DNA of 6,604 nt, taken from Bacteroidales bacterium (GTDB lineage: Bacteria > Bacteroidota > Bacteroidia > Bacteroidales > Bacteroidaceae). Each line of letters begins with the position of its first letter. The stretch's first letter is position 1. The translations under genes were made by a program, and so were the position numbers. The notes beneath the pieces were generated by a model, which was not told where the DNA came from, did not search any database, and worked only from the letters and a program-made list of their open reading frames with translations. The stretch lies in the NCBI GenBank assembly GCA_004557285.1, contig SFEK01000118.1, positions 1 to 6,604 of the forward strand, in the 5' to 3' direction. Of the stretch, positions 1 through 6,532 are shown in pieces.

Positions 1-216
1 ATAAATCTTGATCCACTGTTTCACTAAAAAATTCCTTGTGCTGAACAACCCTTGAGACACTCTTTCGCTATAGGCCAGAGATAGTACAAATCCACTCAAT
101 ACAAAGAAGAACGACACACCGCATTCTCCTCCAAAGTCAAAACTTGTACCTATGTAGTGCGACAACACCACAAGCATGATGAAAAAAAATCTGAGCGACT
201 GTAATGTTTTAATCAT
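1..216 (-). CDS. Acyltransferase 3 (OafA/YrhL-like) membrane protein, N-terminal part only
   Basis: Reading leftwards from an ATG at 216-214 gives 72 codons without a stop, running off the window edge. The translation begins MIKTLQSLRFFFIMLVVLSH and matches the start of the acyltransferase-3 family, integral inner-membrane enzymes that move acetyl or other acyl groups onto surface polysaccharides or lipids. Visible family marks are the LR-x10-H pattern in the first transmembrane helix (R9, H20, the histidine being the usual catalytic residue), the second hydrophobic segment with GVSFFFVLSGF (residues 33-43), and the basic stretch RNFLVKQWIKIY that usually precedes a proline. The start follows the upstream glycosyltransferase stop by only three bases and lies in the same frame, suggesting translational coupling. 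Codons 10-12 contain a run of eight T. The substrate cannot be told from this fragment; O-antigen or capsule acetylation is inferred from the neighbour. Confidence 0.8.
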   Translation of the reverse strand, partial: MIKTLQSLRFFFIMLVVLSHYIGTSFDFGGECGVSFFFVLSGFVLSLAYSERVSQGLFSTRNFLVKQWIKIY

Positions 217-219
217 ATA

Positions 220-1335
220 TTATTTCTCTTTCAGCAACTGCTCATACATCTTCAAATATTGCTGGCTCACCTTGATATAGTCGTGATGCTTGCGCACAAA
301 AGCGGCACTCTCGCGCGAAAGTTGGCTTATTCTGCCCGGTGTGAGCAAAGCTTCACGCAGCACATTTAGGTTGTATTCATCATCATGAGGACGAACGTTA
401 ATGATTGGACGTAATTCTTTCTCTCCAATAAAGTCGTAATAGTCTTCCTCGCCGCCGCCGATGACCACTGTGCCGCGTGCCATGGCGGCAAGGGCATTCA
501 TGGCCGGGGTATAGGAATAGAGCTGGTCCACCAGCACGTCGGCCTCTTCGAGCATACGGCAGTATTCATGATATGGCACGTCATACACCCTGTTCACCAC
601 CACCTGGTCGGGATGTGCTGCAGCAATCTTTTCAACGAGATCACCGATGATGCTTGCCCCCTTGATAAAGTCTCTGCGCCGCTGTATGCCCACAAGCACT
701 TTGATGGGCCACTGTTTGCCCTTCACCTTGACATCCTTGTCAGCAGGCCTTTCGACGGGTAGGGGGAGATAATGCAGTCTGGGGCGATATTCGTCCTTGT
801 TGTAGTACATATAATACTCATATAGACAGGCAGCAAAAGCGTCTGCATGCTTGTTGACATACCGACAACAACTCAAAAACTCCGGCAAATGCTGTTCTTC
901 TATCCTCCACTTGTTTTCCTCAACATTTATGGCCTTTGTTCCTATATGTGTGTCCGAATAGGCCAGCACACCTTGGGCCTGGGCGTCGAACACCACGATG
1001 TCGTCTCCCCAACAGCCTCTCACCACCCGCTTGTTGAAACGCTTGATAAACTGGAAGAAAAGTTTGTTCCATCCCAATTTCAGCGGCATGGTGTGAAAGT
1101 CGTTCATCTGGACAATGTCGTTGCCGATGAATAGTTTCAGGTGTCTCAATATCTGCCACACCACCTTCAGACCACTGAGCTTGCCCCAACGCATATCCCT
1201 GCCCACATCAATGTCGCGTGGACAGTTCCAAATACATCCCGCCGACACCAGTGTCACCTCGTGTCCCAGTTGTTCAAGCCCCTTGCGCAATGTGCTGTGC
1301 ACAAAACTCGCTTCGCCTAACAATAATATCCGCAT
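220..1335 (-). CDS. GT-B fold glycosyltransferase (family 4-like), 371 aa
   Basis: The protein starts MRILLLGEASFVHSTLRKGL, the typical first beta strand and glycine loop of a GT-B glycosyltransferase that binds its acceptor with the N-terminal Rossmann domain. The C-terminal nucleotide-sugar domain starts near residue 211 (IKVLVGIQRRR) and contains the segment EEADVLVDQLYSYTPAMNAL (residues 263-282) followed by AAMARGTVVIGGGEE, the usual donor-binding region. Its length of 371 residues is normal for the family. There is no signal peptide or membrane segment, so it should act on the cytoplasmic face. Oddly, the first glutamate of the family EX7E motif is not visible; the corresponding NALAAMA has alanine. 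The gene starts 15 bases after nadA with no clear Shine-Dalgarno and is followed three bases later by an acyltransferase, which suggests a role in building or decorating a surface glycan. The sugar and acceptor are unknown. Confidence 0.75.
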   Translation of the reverse strand: MRILLLGEASFVHSTLRKGLEQLGHEVTLVSAGCIWNCPRDIDVGRDMRWGKLSGLKVVWQILRHLKLFIGNDIVQMNDFHTMPLKLGWNKLFFQFIKRFNKRVVRGCWGDDIVVFDAQAQGVLAYSDTHIGTKAINVEENKWRIEEQHLPEFLSCCRYVNKHADAFAACLYEYYMYYNKDEYRPRLHYLPLPVERPADKDVKVKGKQWPIKVLVGIQRRRDFIKGASIIGDLVEKIAAAHPDQVVVNRVYDVPYHEYCRMLEEADVLVDQLYSYTPAMNALAAMARGTVVIGGGEEDYYDFIGEKELRPIINVRPHDDEYNLNVLREALLTPGRISQLSRESAAFVRKHHDYIKVSQQYLKMYEQLLKEK

Positions 1336-1350
1336 GGCAATAGATTGACA

Positions 1351-2340
1351 TCAACTGAGTGCCAGCATGCGTTCAATGGGCTTCACCGCCTCGCGTGCCA
1401 CATCCTGGTCAACATCAACCCTCGGCCACTCATATTTCAGTGCGTTGTATATCTTCAGCAGGGTGTTCATCTTCATGTAGTCGCACTCATTGCAGCTGCA
1501 ACCCACACCACCTTCGCTTACTTCAGGCGGAACAGGATAGAAAGCGGTCGAAGGACAGGCACGTTGCATTTCATGCAGTATGCCGGCCTCAGTGGCCACG
1601 ATAAACGCCCTGTCGGGATGCTCGGTGGCATAATTCAGCAGCACCGCCGTAGATCCTACAACATCCGCACAGGCCAATACCGGACCCTTGCACTCGGGAT
1701 GTGCCAGCACAACGGCATCAGGATGCTCCTGCTTCAGCCGGGCAATCTCGCCTACAGAGAAACGCTCGTGCACATGGCATCCACCGTTCCACAACAGCAT
1801 TTTCCTTCCAGTCACCTCATTGATGTATGAGCCGAGGTTGTAGTCGGGGCCGAAGATGATTTTTTCATCCTCGGGCAGTGTGTCGACAATCTTCTTGGCG
1901 TTGCCACTGGTCACCACAATATCCGTCAAGGCCTTCACGGCGGCAGTAGTGTTCACATAGCTCACCACCTTATATCCGGGATGTTCATCCTTGAATTTTT
2001 TCAGGTCATCTGCCTTGCACGAGTCGGCCAGCGAGCATCCGGCGTTGAGGTCTGGAGTAAGCACAAGTTTTTCCGGACTCAATATCTTGCATGTCTCAGC
2101 CATGAAATGCACGCCACACATCACGATGATTTTGGCATCTGTCGTGGCGGCCTTCCGGGCCAGGGCGAGCGAGTCGCCGATAAAGTCGGCCACCTCTTGT
2201 ATCTCGCCGCGCGTATAATAGTGTGCCAGAATGATGGCTTTCTTCTCTCGGCACATTTTTCTTATTTCAGTCTGCAGGTCGGTGCCTTCAGCCACAGGTT
2301 CGTCGATATAGCCCTGTTGTTTCCATTCTTCTTTCACCAT
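1351..2340 (-). CDS. nadA: Quinolinate synthase NadA, 329 aa
   Basis: NadA condenses iminoaspartate with dihydroxyacetone phosphate to quinolinate, the step before NadC in de novo NAD synthesis, in the cytoplasm with an oxygen-sensitive [4Fe-4S] cluster. Family signatures are clear: ILAHYYTRGEIQEVADFIGD (residues 37-56), IIVMCGVHFMAE (71-82), WNGGCHVHERF (184-194), AHPEC (213-217), and GVGCSCNECDYMKMN (278-292). The expected cluster ligands are C75, C188 and C286. I chose the ATG at 2340-2338 (MVKEEWKQQG) because AAGGGG stands nine bases before it and the resulting 329 residues is the usual family length. The same frame stays open upstream to an ATG at 2481, but that extension is lysine-rich, unlike the family, and lies in AT-rich non-coding DNA. 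The gene heads a probable operon with the two genes at its 3' side. Its usual partners nadB and nadC are not in the window. Confidence 0.97.
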   Translation of the reverse strand: MVKEEWKQQGYIDEPVAEGTDLQTEIRKMCREKKAIILAHYYTRGEIQEVADFIGDSLALARKAATTDAKIIVMCGVHFMAETCKILSPEKLVLTPDLNAGCSLADSCKADDLKKFKDEHPGYKVVSYVNTTAAVKALTDIVVTSGNAKKIVDTLPEDEKIIFGPDYNLGSYINEVTGRKMLLWNGGCHVHERFSVGEIARLKQEHPDAVVLAHPECKGPVLACADVVGSTAVLLNYATEHPDRAFIVATEAGILHEMQRACPSTAFYPVPPEVSEGGVGCSCNECDYMKMNTLLKIYNALKYEWPRVDVDQDVAREAVKPIERMLALS

Positions 2341-2381
2341 AGTTGTTTTCCCCTTGCTTTTATCATTATATTTTTTATAAG

Positions 2382-2397
2382 TTTTTTTTAAAAAAAA
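2382..2397. repeat. Perfect palindrome of eight T followed by eight A
   Basis: Positions 2382-2389 are T and 2390-2397 are A. The 16-base palindrome lies 42 bases upstream of the nadA start codon on the opposite flank from the main DnaA array. It could help unwinding, act as an upstream AT element for nadA transcription, or be only part of an AT-rich spacer. It lacks a GC stem, so it is not a convincing terminator. Confidence 0.5.
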
Positions 2398-2536
2398 GAT
2401 GTTTTGTATGATGGGCTGTGGATATCGGGATAACTTTTGCCTCGTTTTCTTGCCTATTTCGTTATCCACCTCTGGTATCATCTTTTCCCCATATCATGGG
2501 GATATCCATTCGCTGACATTCAGCATCCAACATGGT

Positions 2537-2554
2537 TTTTCCACATTTTCCACA
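2537..2554 (+). repeat. Tandem pair of TTTTCCACA 9-mers, abutting
   Basis: TTTTCCACA occurs twice with no spacer (2537-2545 and 2546-2554), each one base away from the DnaA box consensus (A to T at position 3). A related inverted copy, GGTGGAAAA, lies at 2601-2609. They are probably weak DnaA sites of the candidate origin, though the nine-base period differs from the 12-base period of the strong array. Confidence 0.55.
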
Positions 2555-2562
2555 TCTGATTG

Positions 2563-2596
2563 CAAAATTAATAAGTTTATATCTTTTCTTGGCAAA
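2563..2596 (-). promoter_or_regulatory. Possible Bacteroidota-type promoter for the nadA operon
   Basis: Read on the minus strand, TAATTTTG (2570-2563) matches the Bacteroidota -7 element TAnnTTTG, and TTTG (2596-2593) stands 22 bases upstream as a possible -33 element. The spacing is a little longer than the usual 19-21, and the resulting leader would be roughly 215 bases and cross several DnaA-like boxes. It is the only minus-strand TAnnTTTG match I found in the gap. Confidence 0.3.
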
Positions 2597-2690
2597 AATC
2601 GGTGGAAAACTTGTAAATTTTATCTGTATAACCCTGTGTATATCCACTTGTCTTCTCTTCGTGCCTTTTTATGTGTTGATATTACAACTG

Positions 2691-2723
2691 TTATCCACAG
2701 GGTTATCCACACATTTATCAACA
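2691..2723 (+). repeat. Three DnaA boxes in direct orientation with a 12-base period
   Basis: The boxes are TTATCCACA (2691-2699), TTATCCACA (2703-2711) and TTATCAACA (2715-2723), each separated by three bases (GGG, then CAT). All face the same way, towards the AT-rich stretch at 2761-2877. Equal spacing and shared orientation fit head-to-tail assembly of DnaA-ATP on one face of the DNA, as known from bacterial origins. This is the strongest single element in the gap. Confidence 0.85.
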
Positions 2724-2760
2724 ATAGGTGTGTTCATGCTCGTCTTTGTAAATTTATTTG

Positions 2761-2877
2761 AAATAATTTTCCATATAAACTTTGCCATTTCATAAAAAAC
2801 ATCTACTTTTGTATTTAAAACCTTACATATTGTAATTGTTTATATTTATAGTAAATAACACTAAATTCAAAATAAAT
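2761..2877. other. AT-rich stretch, candidate DNA unwinding element
   Basis: By direct count, 2761-2820 has 11 G or C in 60 bases and 2821-2877 has 9 in 57, so AT is about 82-84%. It lies about 38 bases past the three-box DnaA array and in the direction the boxes point. Such a stretch is the expected place for initial strand opening at an origin. It also contains the promoter and leader of the downstream gene, which explains part of the AT richness. Confidence 0.5.
2781..2811 (+). promoter_or_regulatory. Bacteroidota sigma-ABfr-type promoter of the large exported-protein gene
   Basis: TTTG at 2781-2784 and TACTTTTG at 2804-2811 match the -33 (TTTG) and -7 (TAnnTTTG) elements of the Bacteroidota primary sigma factor, with a 19-base spacer. 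Transcription would start at about 2816-2820, leaving a leader of about 60 AT-rich bases before the ATG at 2878. The promoter lies within the candidate unwinding region of the origin, so its transcription could affect origin opening. Confidence 0.75.
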
Positions 2878-5800
2878 ATGTCTATAAAAAAAACATTCAG
2901 TCATTATGCTTTAAGCCTGTCGATGGCCCTGTTGGGTGCTACATCCTGCCAGCAGGCTGTGGCCGCACATAGCCTTGATGATGTGCGCCGCAAGATGGCA
3001 TCGCCTTCAGCCACCCTGGAGCGCGTGAGAAACATCAGTTGCCAGGCCATGCAGCACCGTCTGGCCCGCATGCCCAAATCTTGCATGCTGCCTGCCGCCA
3101 CCACCCCTGAGGGAATGGACGATTTCAACCAGTTTGGCTGGCTGCTCACCCCTGAGGGCAAGTATTGGTATTACACCGCCGTGATCAAGACCGATGTCAT
3201 CGGCAATCCCGATGATGAAAATTCCTACAACGACAAGACCATCAGCGGTTTCGAGCTCACTGTCTATAACGAGAAATGTGAGGTGCAGGGCAAGGTGGCC
3301 GGCGACATCCCACTGCTCGATGATGAGATACGCATTGCCTCTGTTGATTTCTGCGATGTGCTCACCAAAAAATTCTTCAACACCGACAACAACTACGAGG
3401 TGATGGTGATGGTAAATGCCAACACACCCAAGTATGTCAACAACGTGCGCACCTATGCGTTTTCCATCACTGCCGATGGCGGCGTGCAGAAGCCTCTGAC
3501 GTCAATGCCCGGCATGATGGTGCATGCCATCGATGCTTCTGTCGACGAATGGTCGGAAACATTCTACATGATATTCGACAACGAGGGTTATGCCAATCCC
3601 GACGGTTCGTTTACCCCTGCCACAGGCACCCCTGCCGATGGTGCGGTGCGCGGACAGCGTTTCACCGTCTTCAAGAAGGGTGGCTATTCGGGTAAGCCCT
3701 CTGAGGTGGCACACATCGACCTGAGCGACAACGAGGCTTCCTACAACGATGGTGTGCCCATCCTTGTGCAGCAGAAAAACGACTATCTCTACATGGCCAA
3801 GACGGGATATGAGAAGACTTTCTTTGCTGAACCTGACAATTATGAGAGTTGGGAACTTAGCCCCGACAATCATTTTTTCTTCCAGCTCTACCGCATGCCG
3901 CTCACTGGCTACAACCAGAAACTGGAAGAAGTGTCTACCACCATGATTCCCATGGAATACAGCACCGACCCTGATGTGCCCTTCTTGCTCTATGGCTCGG
4001 GCATGCTCGACTATATGGACGACATGCGCATCGACGACGAGGGCAATGTGAGCTATGTGCTGGTGAGTGAGGCCTATCAGCTCTCCACCGACAGTCATGT
4101 AGATACCTATCGCATCTACAACAGCGACGGCACGTTGCAGCAGACTATTTTCGAAAAGGCTGACAATTGCTACAACTTGAGCGATGTGGAGGGCTGTGCG
4201 CGCCAAAACTGCTTCATCACCGTTGACGACCAGGGGCAGTATGATTTCCACTTCGTCAACATGGACAATTTCGAGCAGGTGTTGCAGCTTCCTGCCAACT
4301 ACGAGGGCAACACGCTCACCACCAACATGGACCGTGTGGCCGTGGGCAATGGCACCTATCGCTATGTGGTGCGCATGGGCAGCACTCAGGAAAACGAAGA
4401 AGGTCATCTCTGCGAGGCCATCAGCTGGATCAATACCGACGGCACGCTGCACCATCAGCAGCTGGTCTATCTCGGCAGCAATGTGGCTACCGCCATGCCC
4501 AACCTTTCGGCCAATGTAATCAATCCTTATTTCATCAACACCGACGATGCCTATGAATACATGTTCTTGGTGTATCGATACACTGGCGTGTCGTCTAAGA
4601 CCAAGGCAGAACTGCTTGTGGTGAACGACCGTGGCGAAACGGTGTTCAACCTTGTGCCCGACGATGCACAGGGCTCGCTCTCTACCGTGTGGGTGAGCGA
4701 CGACGACGAACAGTCGTCGATCATTGTGGTGACGAAGAAACCTACAGGCAACTATGCCGCAGAGGCCTATCTCTTCCCGCTCACCAAGTTCACCGGCGGC
4801 GAAGGCACGGCAGACAATCCTTATTTGATATCCACCGTGGGCGACTTGCAGCAAATCATGAAACAGCCCTCTGCCCACTATCGTCTGACTGACGATATTG
4901 ATGCCTCGCTGCTCACCCTCAAGGGCAGCAAGGAGAATTTCACCGGCACGCTCGACGGCAACAACAAGTGTATTTCCAATCTCCACCTCGCAGGCAGCAA
5001 TGCCTCCTTGCTGGGCTATATCACCGGCCCTGCTGAAATGACCGACGAAGAGCAAGAACCTCAGGTCAAGGATTTGGTGTTCAATGATGTTGCCATGCAC
5101 ATCGACGGCACGGCCACCACAGGTCTGCTGGCTTCTACCTCCTTGCAGAATGTGCGTTTGCACAACATCCATGTGCATGGTCTTCATGTCGATGGCGATG
5201 CGTTCAGTGGTTCGTTTGGCGGTCTGGTGGGCGAGGCGGCATCCTTCACTACCATCAGTGGCTGTTCGGTCAACGACGCCCAGATCCAGCTGCCCCGAGC
5301 CACCACAGTTGGTGGTATAGCGGGTGCACTCAAGGCATCGTCGGTCATCACCGCCTGTGCCTTCAATGGCCAGCTCACTGCTCAAGACAATGTGGGCGGC
5401 ATTGCGGGCAACAGTTTCGAATACATGAGCATGCAGCAGTGCGGCATCAACAACTGCCATGTCAATGCCGACATCACCGCCGACAACACCGTGGGTGGAT
5501 TGGTGGGCAACGACAACCACAACCAGATACATCAGAATTATGTGGAGGGCAGCATCACCGCCACCGGCGGCAACAAGTGGAGCGGAGCTTGTGCAGGTGG
5601 TGTGATAGGCACATTGGAGTGGCTCAAGGGCGAAGGCGACTGCATCAACTGCAATGTGGTGAATCTCGCTGCCATCAATTATCAGAGCAATGGCACATCC
5701 ACTGCCTTCCAGACTGCCCACCGCATTGTGGGCAAGACCGACTACAACGAAAGCCAGGAGGCCAAGGATGGTTATCTGAAGGACAACTATGCCATCAGTC

Positions 5801-6462
5801 CTGCCTCACCCCTGCACGACGGTGAAATCTATGCAGGAGTAGATGGTGCCGAGGGTGCAAGCATAGCACTGGCAGATGCCACACAGTCGTTCTTTGATGC
5901 ACTGGAATTCCGTTTTGGCAGCGATGTTTCTTCTCCATGGAATTTCGATACTTTCCTTCCACGCCTCTACTTCGAGGGCAAGACCAAGGCCTTGCTCTGC
6001 AGCGCATCGGTCATCATGGTGAACGCCGGCGACGAGTTTACACTCACCTTTGACAATGTGGGCGGCAGCGCTGCCGACATTGAAATGGCCGTGACGGGCG
6101 GCATTGTAGAGTGCCTCTCAAGCGAAGCCGTGGACAACAACCGCCTCACCGCCGTGTTCAAGGCATTAGAGATGGGAGACACCGAAATTCTTGCCATGGC
6201 TCACGACAAGGAGAAGCGTTGCGCCGTGCATGTGCTGCCTGCAGCCGGCATTCGTGGCACACTGTCTGAAAGCAATCTGCCGCAGCTTACCTATAACGAC
6301 TGCACTCTGCACTGCGACGGCCAGTCCATCAGCCTCTACACCCTCGACGGTCGTCTTGCAGCCACTGCCCGTGGCCGCATGTCGTTGTCGCCCTTCAAGA
6401 GCGGCATCTATGTGGCCAAGGCCGCAGGCCAGACACTCAAGATTGTTGTCAACGGCCGATAA
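2878..6462 (+). CDS. Large exported protein with beta-rich N-terminal region, GLUG repeats and T9SS-type C-terminal tail, 1194 aa
   Basis: I do not recognise a named gene. The start at 2878 gives MSIKKTFSHYALSLSMALLG, a good Sec signal; an in-frame TTG at 2836 is less likely because it adds 14 residues before the signal. Cleavage could follow AVA or VAA (residues 27-30); C24 after GATS is a poor lipobox. Residues about 100-635 are beta-rich, with recurring units such as a YxYxxxV strand followed by an N-x-D-G turn (near 173, 393-415, 494, 559-590), suggesting a beta-propeller. Near 640 GGEGTADNPYLIS opens a module common in Bacteroidota surface proteins, with five GLUG motifs (GGLVG or GGIAG-like) starting at 781, 812, 840, 873 and 907, probably a right-handed beta-helix. 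Residues about 1037-1120 look Ig-like. The tail (about 1124-1194), with SLYTLDGRL, KSGIYVAKA and TLKIVV, resembles the T9SS sorting domain. Role is probably adhesion or binding; no catalytic motif was seen. Confidence 0.85.
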   Translation: MSIKKTFSHYALSLSMALLGATSCQQAVAAHSLDDVRRKMASPSATLERVRNISCQAMQHRLARMPKSCMLPAATTPEGMDDFNQFGWLLTPEGKYWYYTAVIKTDVIGNPDDENSYNDKTISGFELTVYNEKCEVQGKVAGDIPLLDDEIRIASVDFCDVLTKKFFNTDNNYEVMVMVNANTPKYVNNVRTYAFSITADGGVQKPLTSMPGMMVHAIDASVDEWSETFYMIFDNEGYANPDGSFTPATGTPADGAVRGQRFTVFKKGGYSGKPSEVAHIDLSDNEASYNDGVPILVQQKNDYLYMAKTGYEKTFFAEPDNYESWELSPDNHFFFQLYRMPLTGYNQKLEEVSTTMIPMEYSTDPDVPFLLYGSGMLDYMDDMRIDDEGNVSYVLVSEAYQLSTDSHVDTYRIYNSDGTLQQTIFEKADNCYNLSDVEGCARQNCFITVDDQGQYDFHFVNMDNFEQVLQLPANYEGNTLTTNMDRVAVGNGTYRYVVRMGSTQENEEGHLCEAISWINTDGTLHHQQLVYLGSNVATAMPNLSANVINPYFINTDDAYEYMFLVYRYTGVSSKTKAELLVVNDRGETVFNLVPDDAQGSLSTVWVSDDDEQSSIIVVTKKPTGNYAAEAYLFPLTKFTGGEGTADNPYLISTVGDLQQIMKQPSAHYRLTDDIDASLLTLKGSKENFTGTLDGNNKCISNLHLAGSNASLLGYITGPAEMTDEEQEPQVKDLVFNDVAMHIDGTATTGLLASTSLQNVRLHNIHVHGLHVDGDAFSGSFGGLVGEAASFTTISGCSVNDAQIQLPRATTVGGIAGALKASSVITACAFNGQLTAQDNVGGIAGNSFEYMSMQQCGINNCHVNADITADNTVGGLVGNDNHNQIHQNYVEGSITATGGNKWSGACAGGVIGTLEWLKGEGDCINCNVVNLAAINYQSNGTSTAFQTAHRIVGKTDYNESQEAKDGYLKDNYAISPASPLHDGEIYAGVDGAEGASIALADATQSFFDALEFRFGSDVSSPWNFDTFLPRLYFEGKTKALLCSASVIMVNAGDEFTLTFDNVGGSAADIEMAVTGGIVECLSSEAVDNNRLTAVFKALEMGDTEILAMAHDKEKRCAVHVLPAAGIRGTLSESNLPQLTYNDCTLHCDGQSISLYTLDGRLAATARGRMSLSPFKSGIYVAKAAGQTLKIVVNGR

Positions 6463-6485
6463 CCCATATAGTCGTTATATCCATA

Positions 6486-6528
6486 AAAAATATCCGCAAC
6501 ACCTGCCTTGGGCGTTGCGGATATTTTT
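6486..6528 (+). terminator. Strong rho-independent terminator, probably bidirectional
   Basis: AAAAATATCCGCAAC (6486-6500) pairs perfectly over 15 bases with GTTGCGGATATTTTT (6514-6528), around a 13-base loop that may itself pair partly. The GC-containing stem core is flanked by A residues on the left and T residues on the right, so it can work in both directions. It lies 23 bases after the stop codon of the large gene and just before the stop of a possible convergent gene. Confidence 0.9.
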
Positions 6529-6532
6529 ATTA

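Larger units (their letters stand above)
2341..2877. other. Candidate chromosomal replication origin (oriC) in a 537-base non-coding gap
   Basis: The gap between the divergent nadA and the large exported-protein gene holds many matches to the DnaA box TTATCCACA. Perfect: 2691-2699 and 2703-2711 (plus). One mismatch: TGTGGATAT at 2417-2425 (minus), TTATCCACC at 2462-2470 (plus), TTTTCCACA at 2537-2545 and 2546-2554 (plus), TTATCAACA at 2715-2723 (plus). Two mismatches include 2425-2433 and 2601-2609 (minus), 2640-2648 (plus) and 2674-2682 (minus). With equal base frequencies a perfect 9-mer on either strand would be expected about 0.004 times in this length. The array is followed by a very AT-rich stretch, and genes run away from the region on both sides, as expected at an origin. 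Alternatives are a DnaA-titration site or a DnaA-regulated promoter. No dnaA gene is present, but in many bacteria oriC is not next to dnaA. Confidence 0.72.

Noticed and set aside
2365..2370. TATAAT on the minus strand as a -10 element for nadA
   Set aside because: Bacteroidota primary sigma factors use TAnnTTTG rather than TATAAT, and AT-rich DNA gives such matches often.
2491..2510. GGATATCC palindrome around 2499-2506 as a possible operator
   Set aside because: It is short, includes a weak DnaA-like ATATCCATT with three mismatches, and has no second copy in the gap.
2462..2647. Minus-strand open frame of 61 codons in the gap
   Set aside because: It overlaps the box cluster and has no ribosome-binding site or family resemblance.
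2401..2723. CRISPR array or iteron plasmid origin
   Set aside because: The repeats are 9-mers matching the DnaA box in both orientations with irregular spacing outside the three-box array; there are no uniform spacers and no replication-initiator gene nearby.
2399..2795. Plus-strand open frames of 120 and 87 codons in the intergenic gap
   Set aside because: Their translations are dominated by F, I, L and H from AT-rich DNA and follow the DnaA-like repeats; neither has a convincing leader or family resemblance.
2938..2952. Lipoprotein signal (GATSC) in the large protein
   Set aside because: The residue at -3 is alanine rather than leucine, and an AxA signal peptidase I site follows a few residues later, which better suits a T9SS substrate; a lipoprotein is not fully excluded.
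3502..5721. A 739-codon open frame on the minus strand opposite the large exported-protein gene
   Set aside because: It is histidine-, valine- and isoleucine-rich low-information sequence with no recognisable domain or leader, and the plus strand here carries clear GLUG and beta-strand motifs. It is a shadow produced by the codon use of the real gene.
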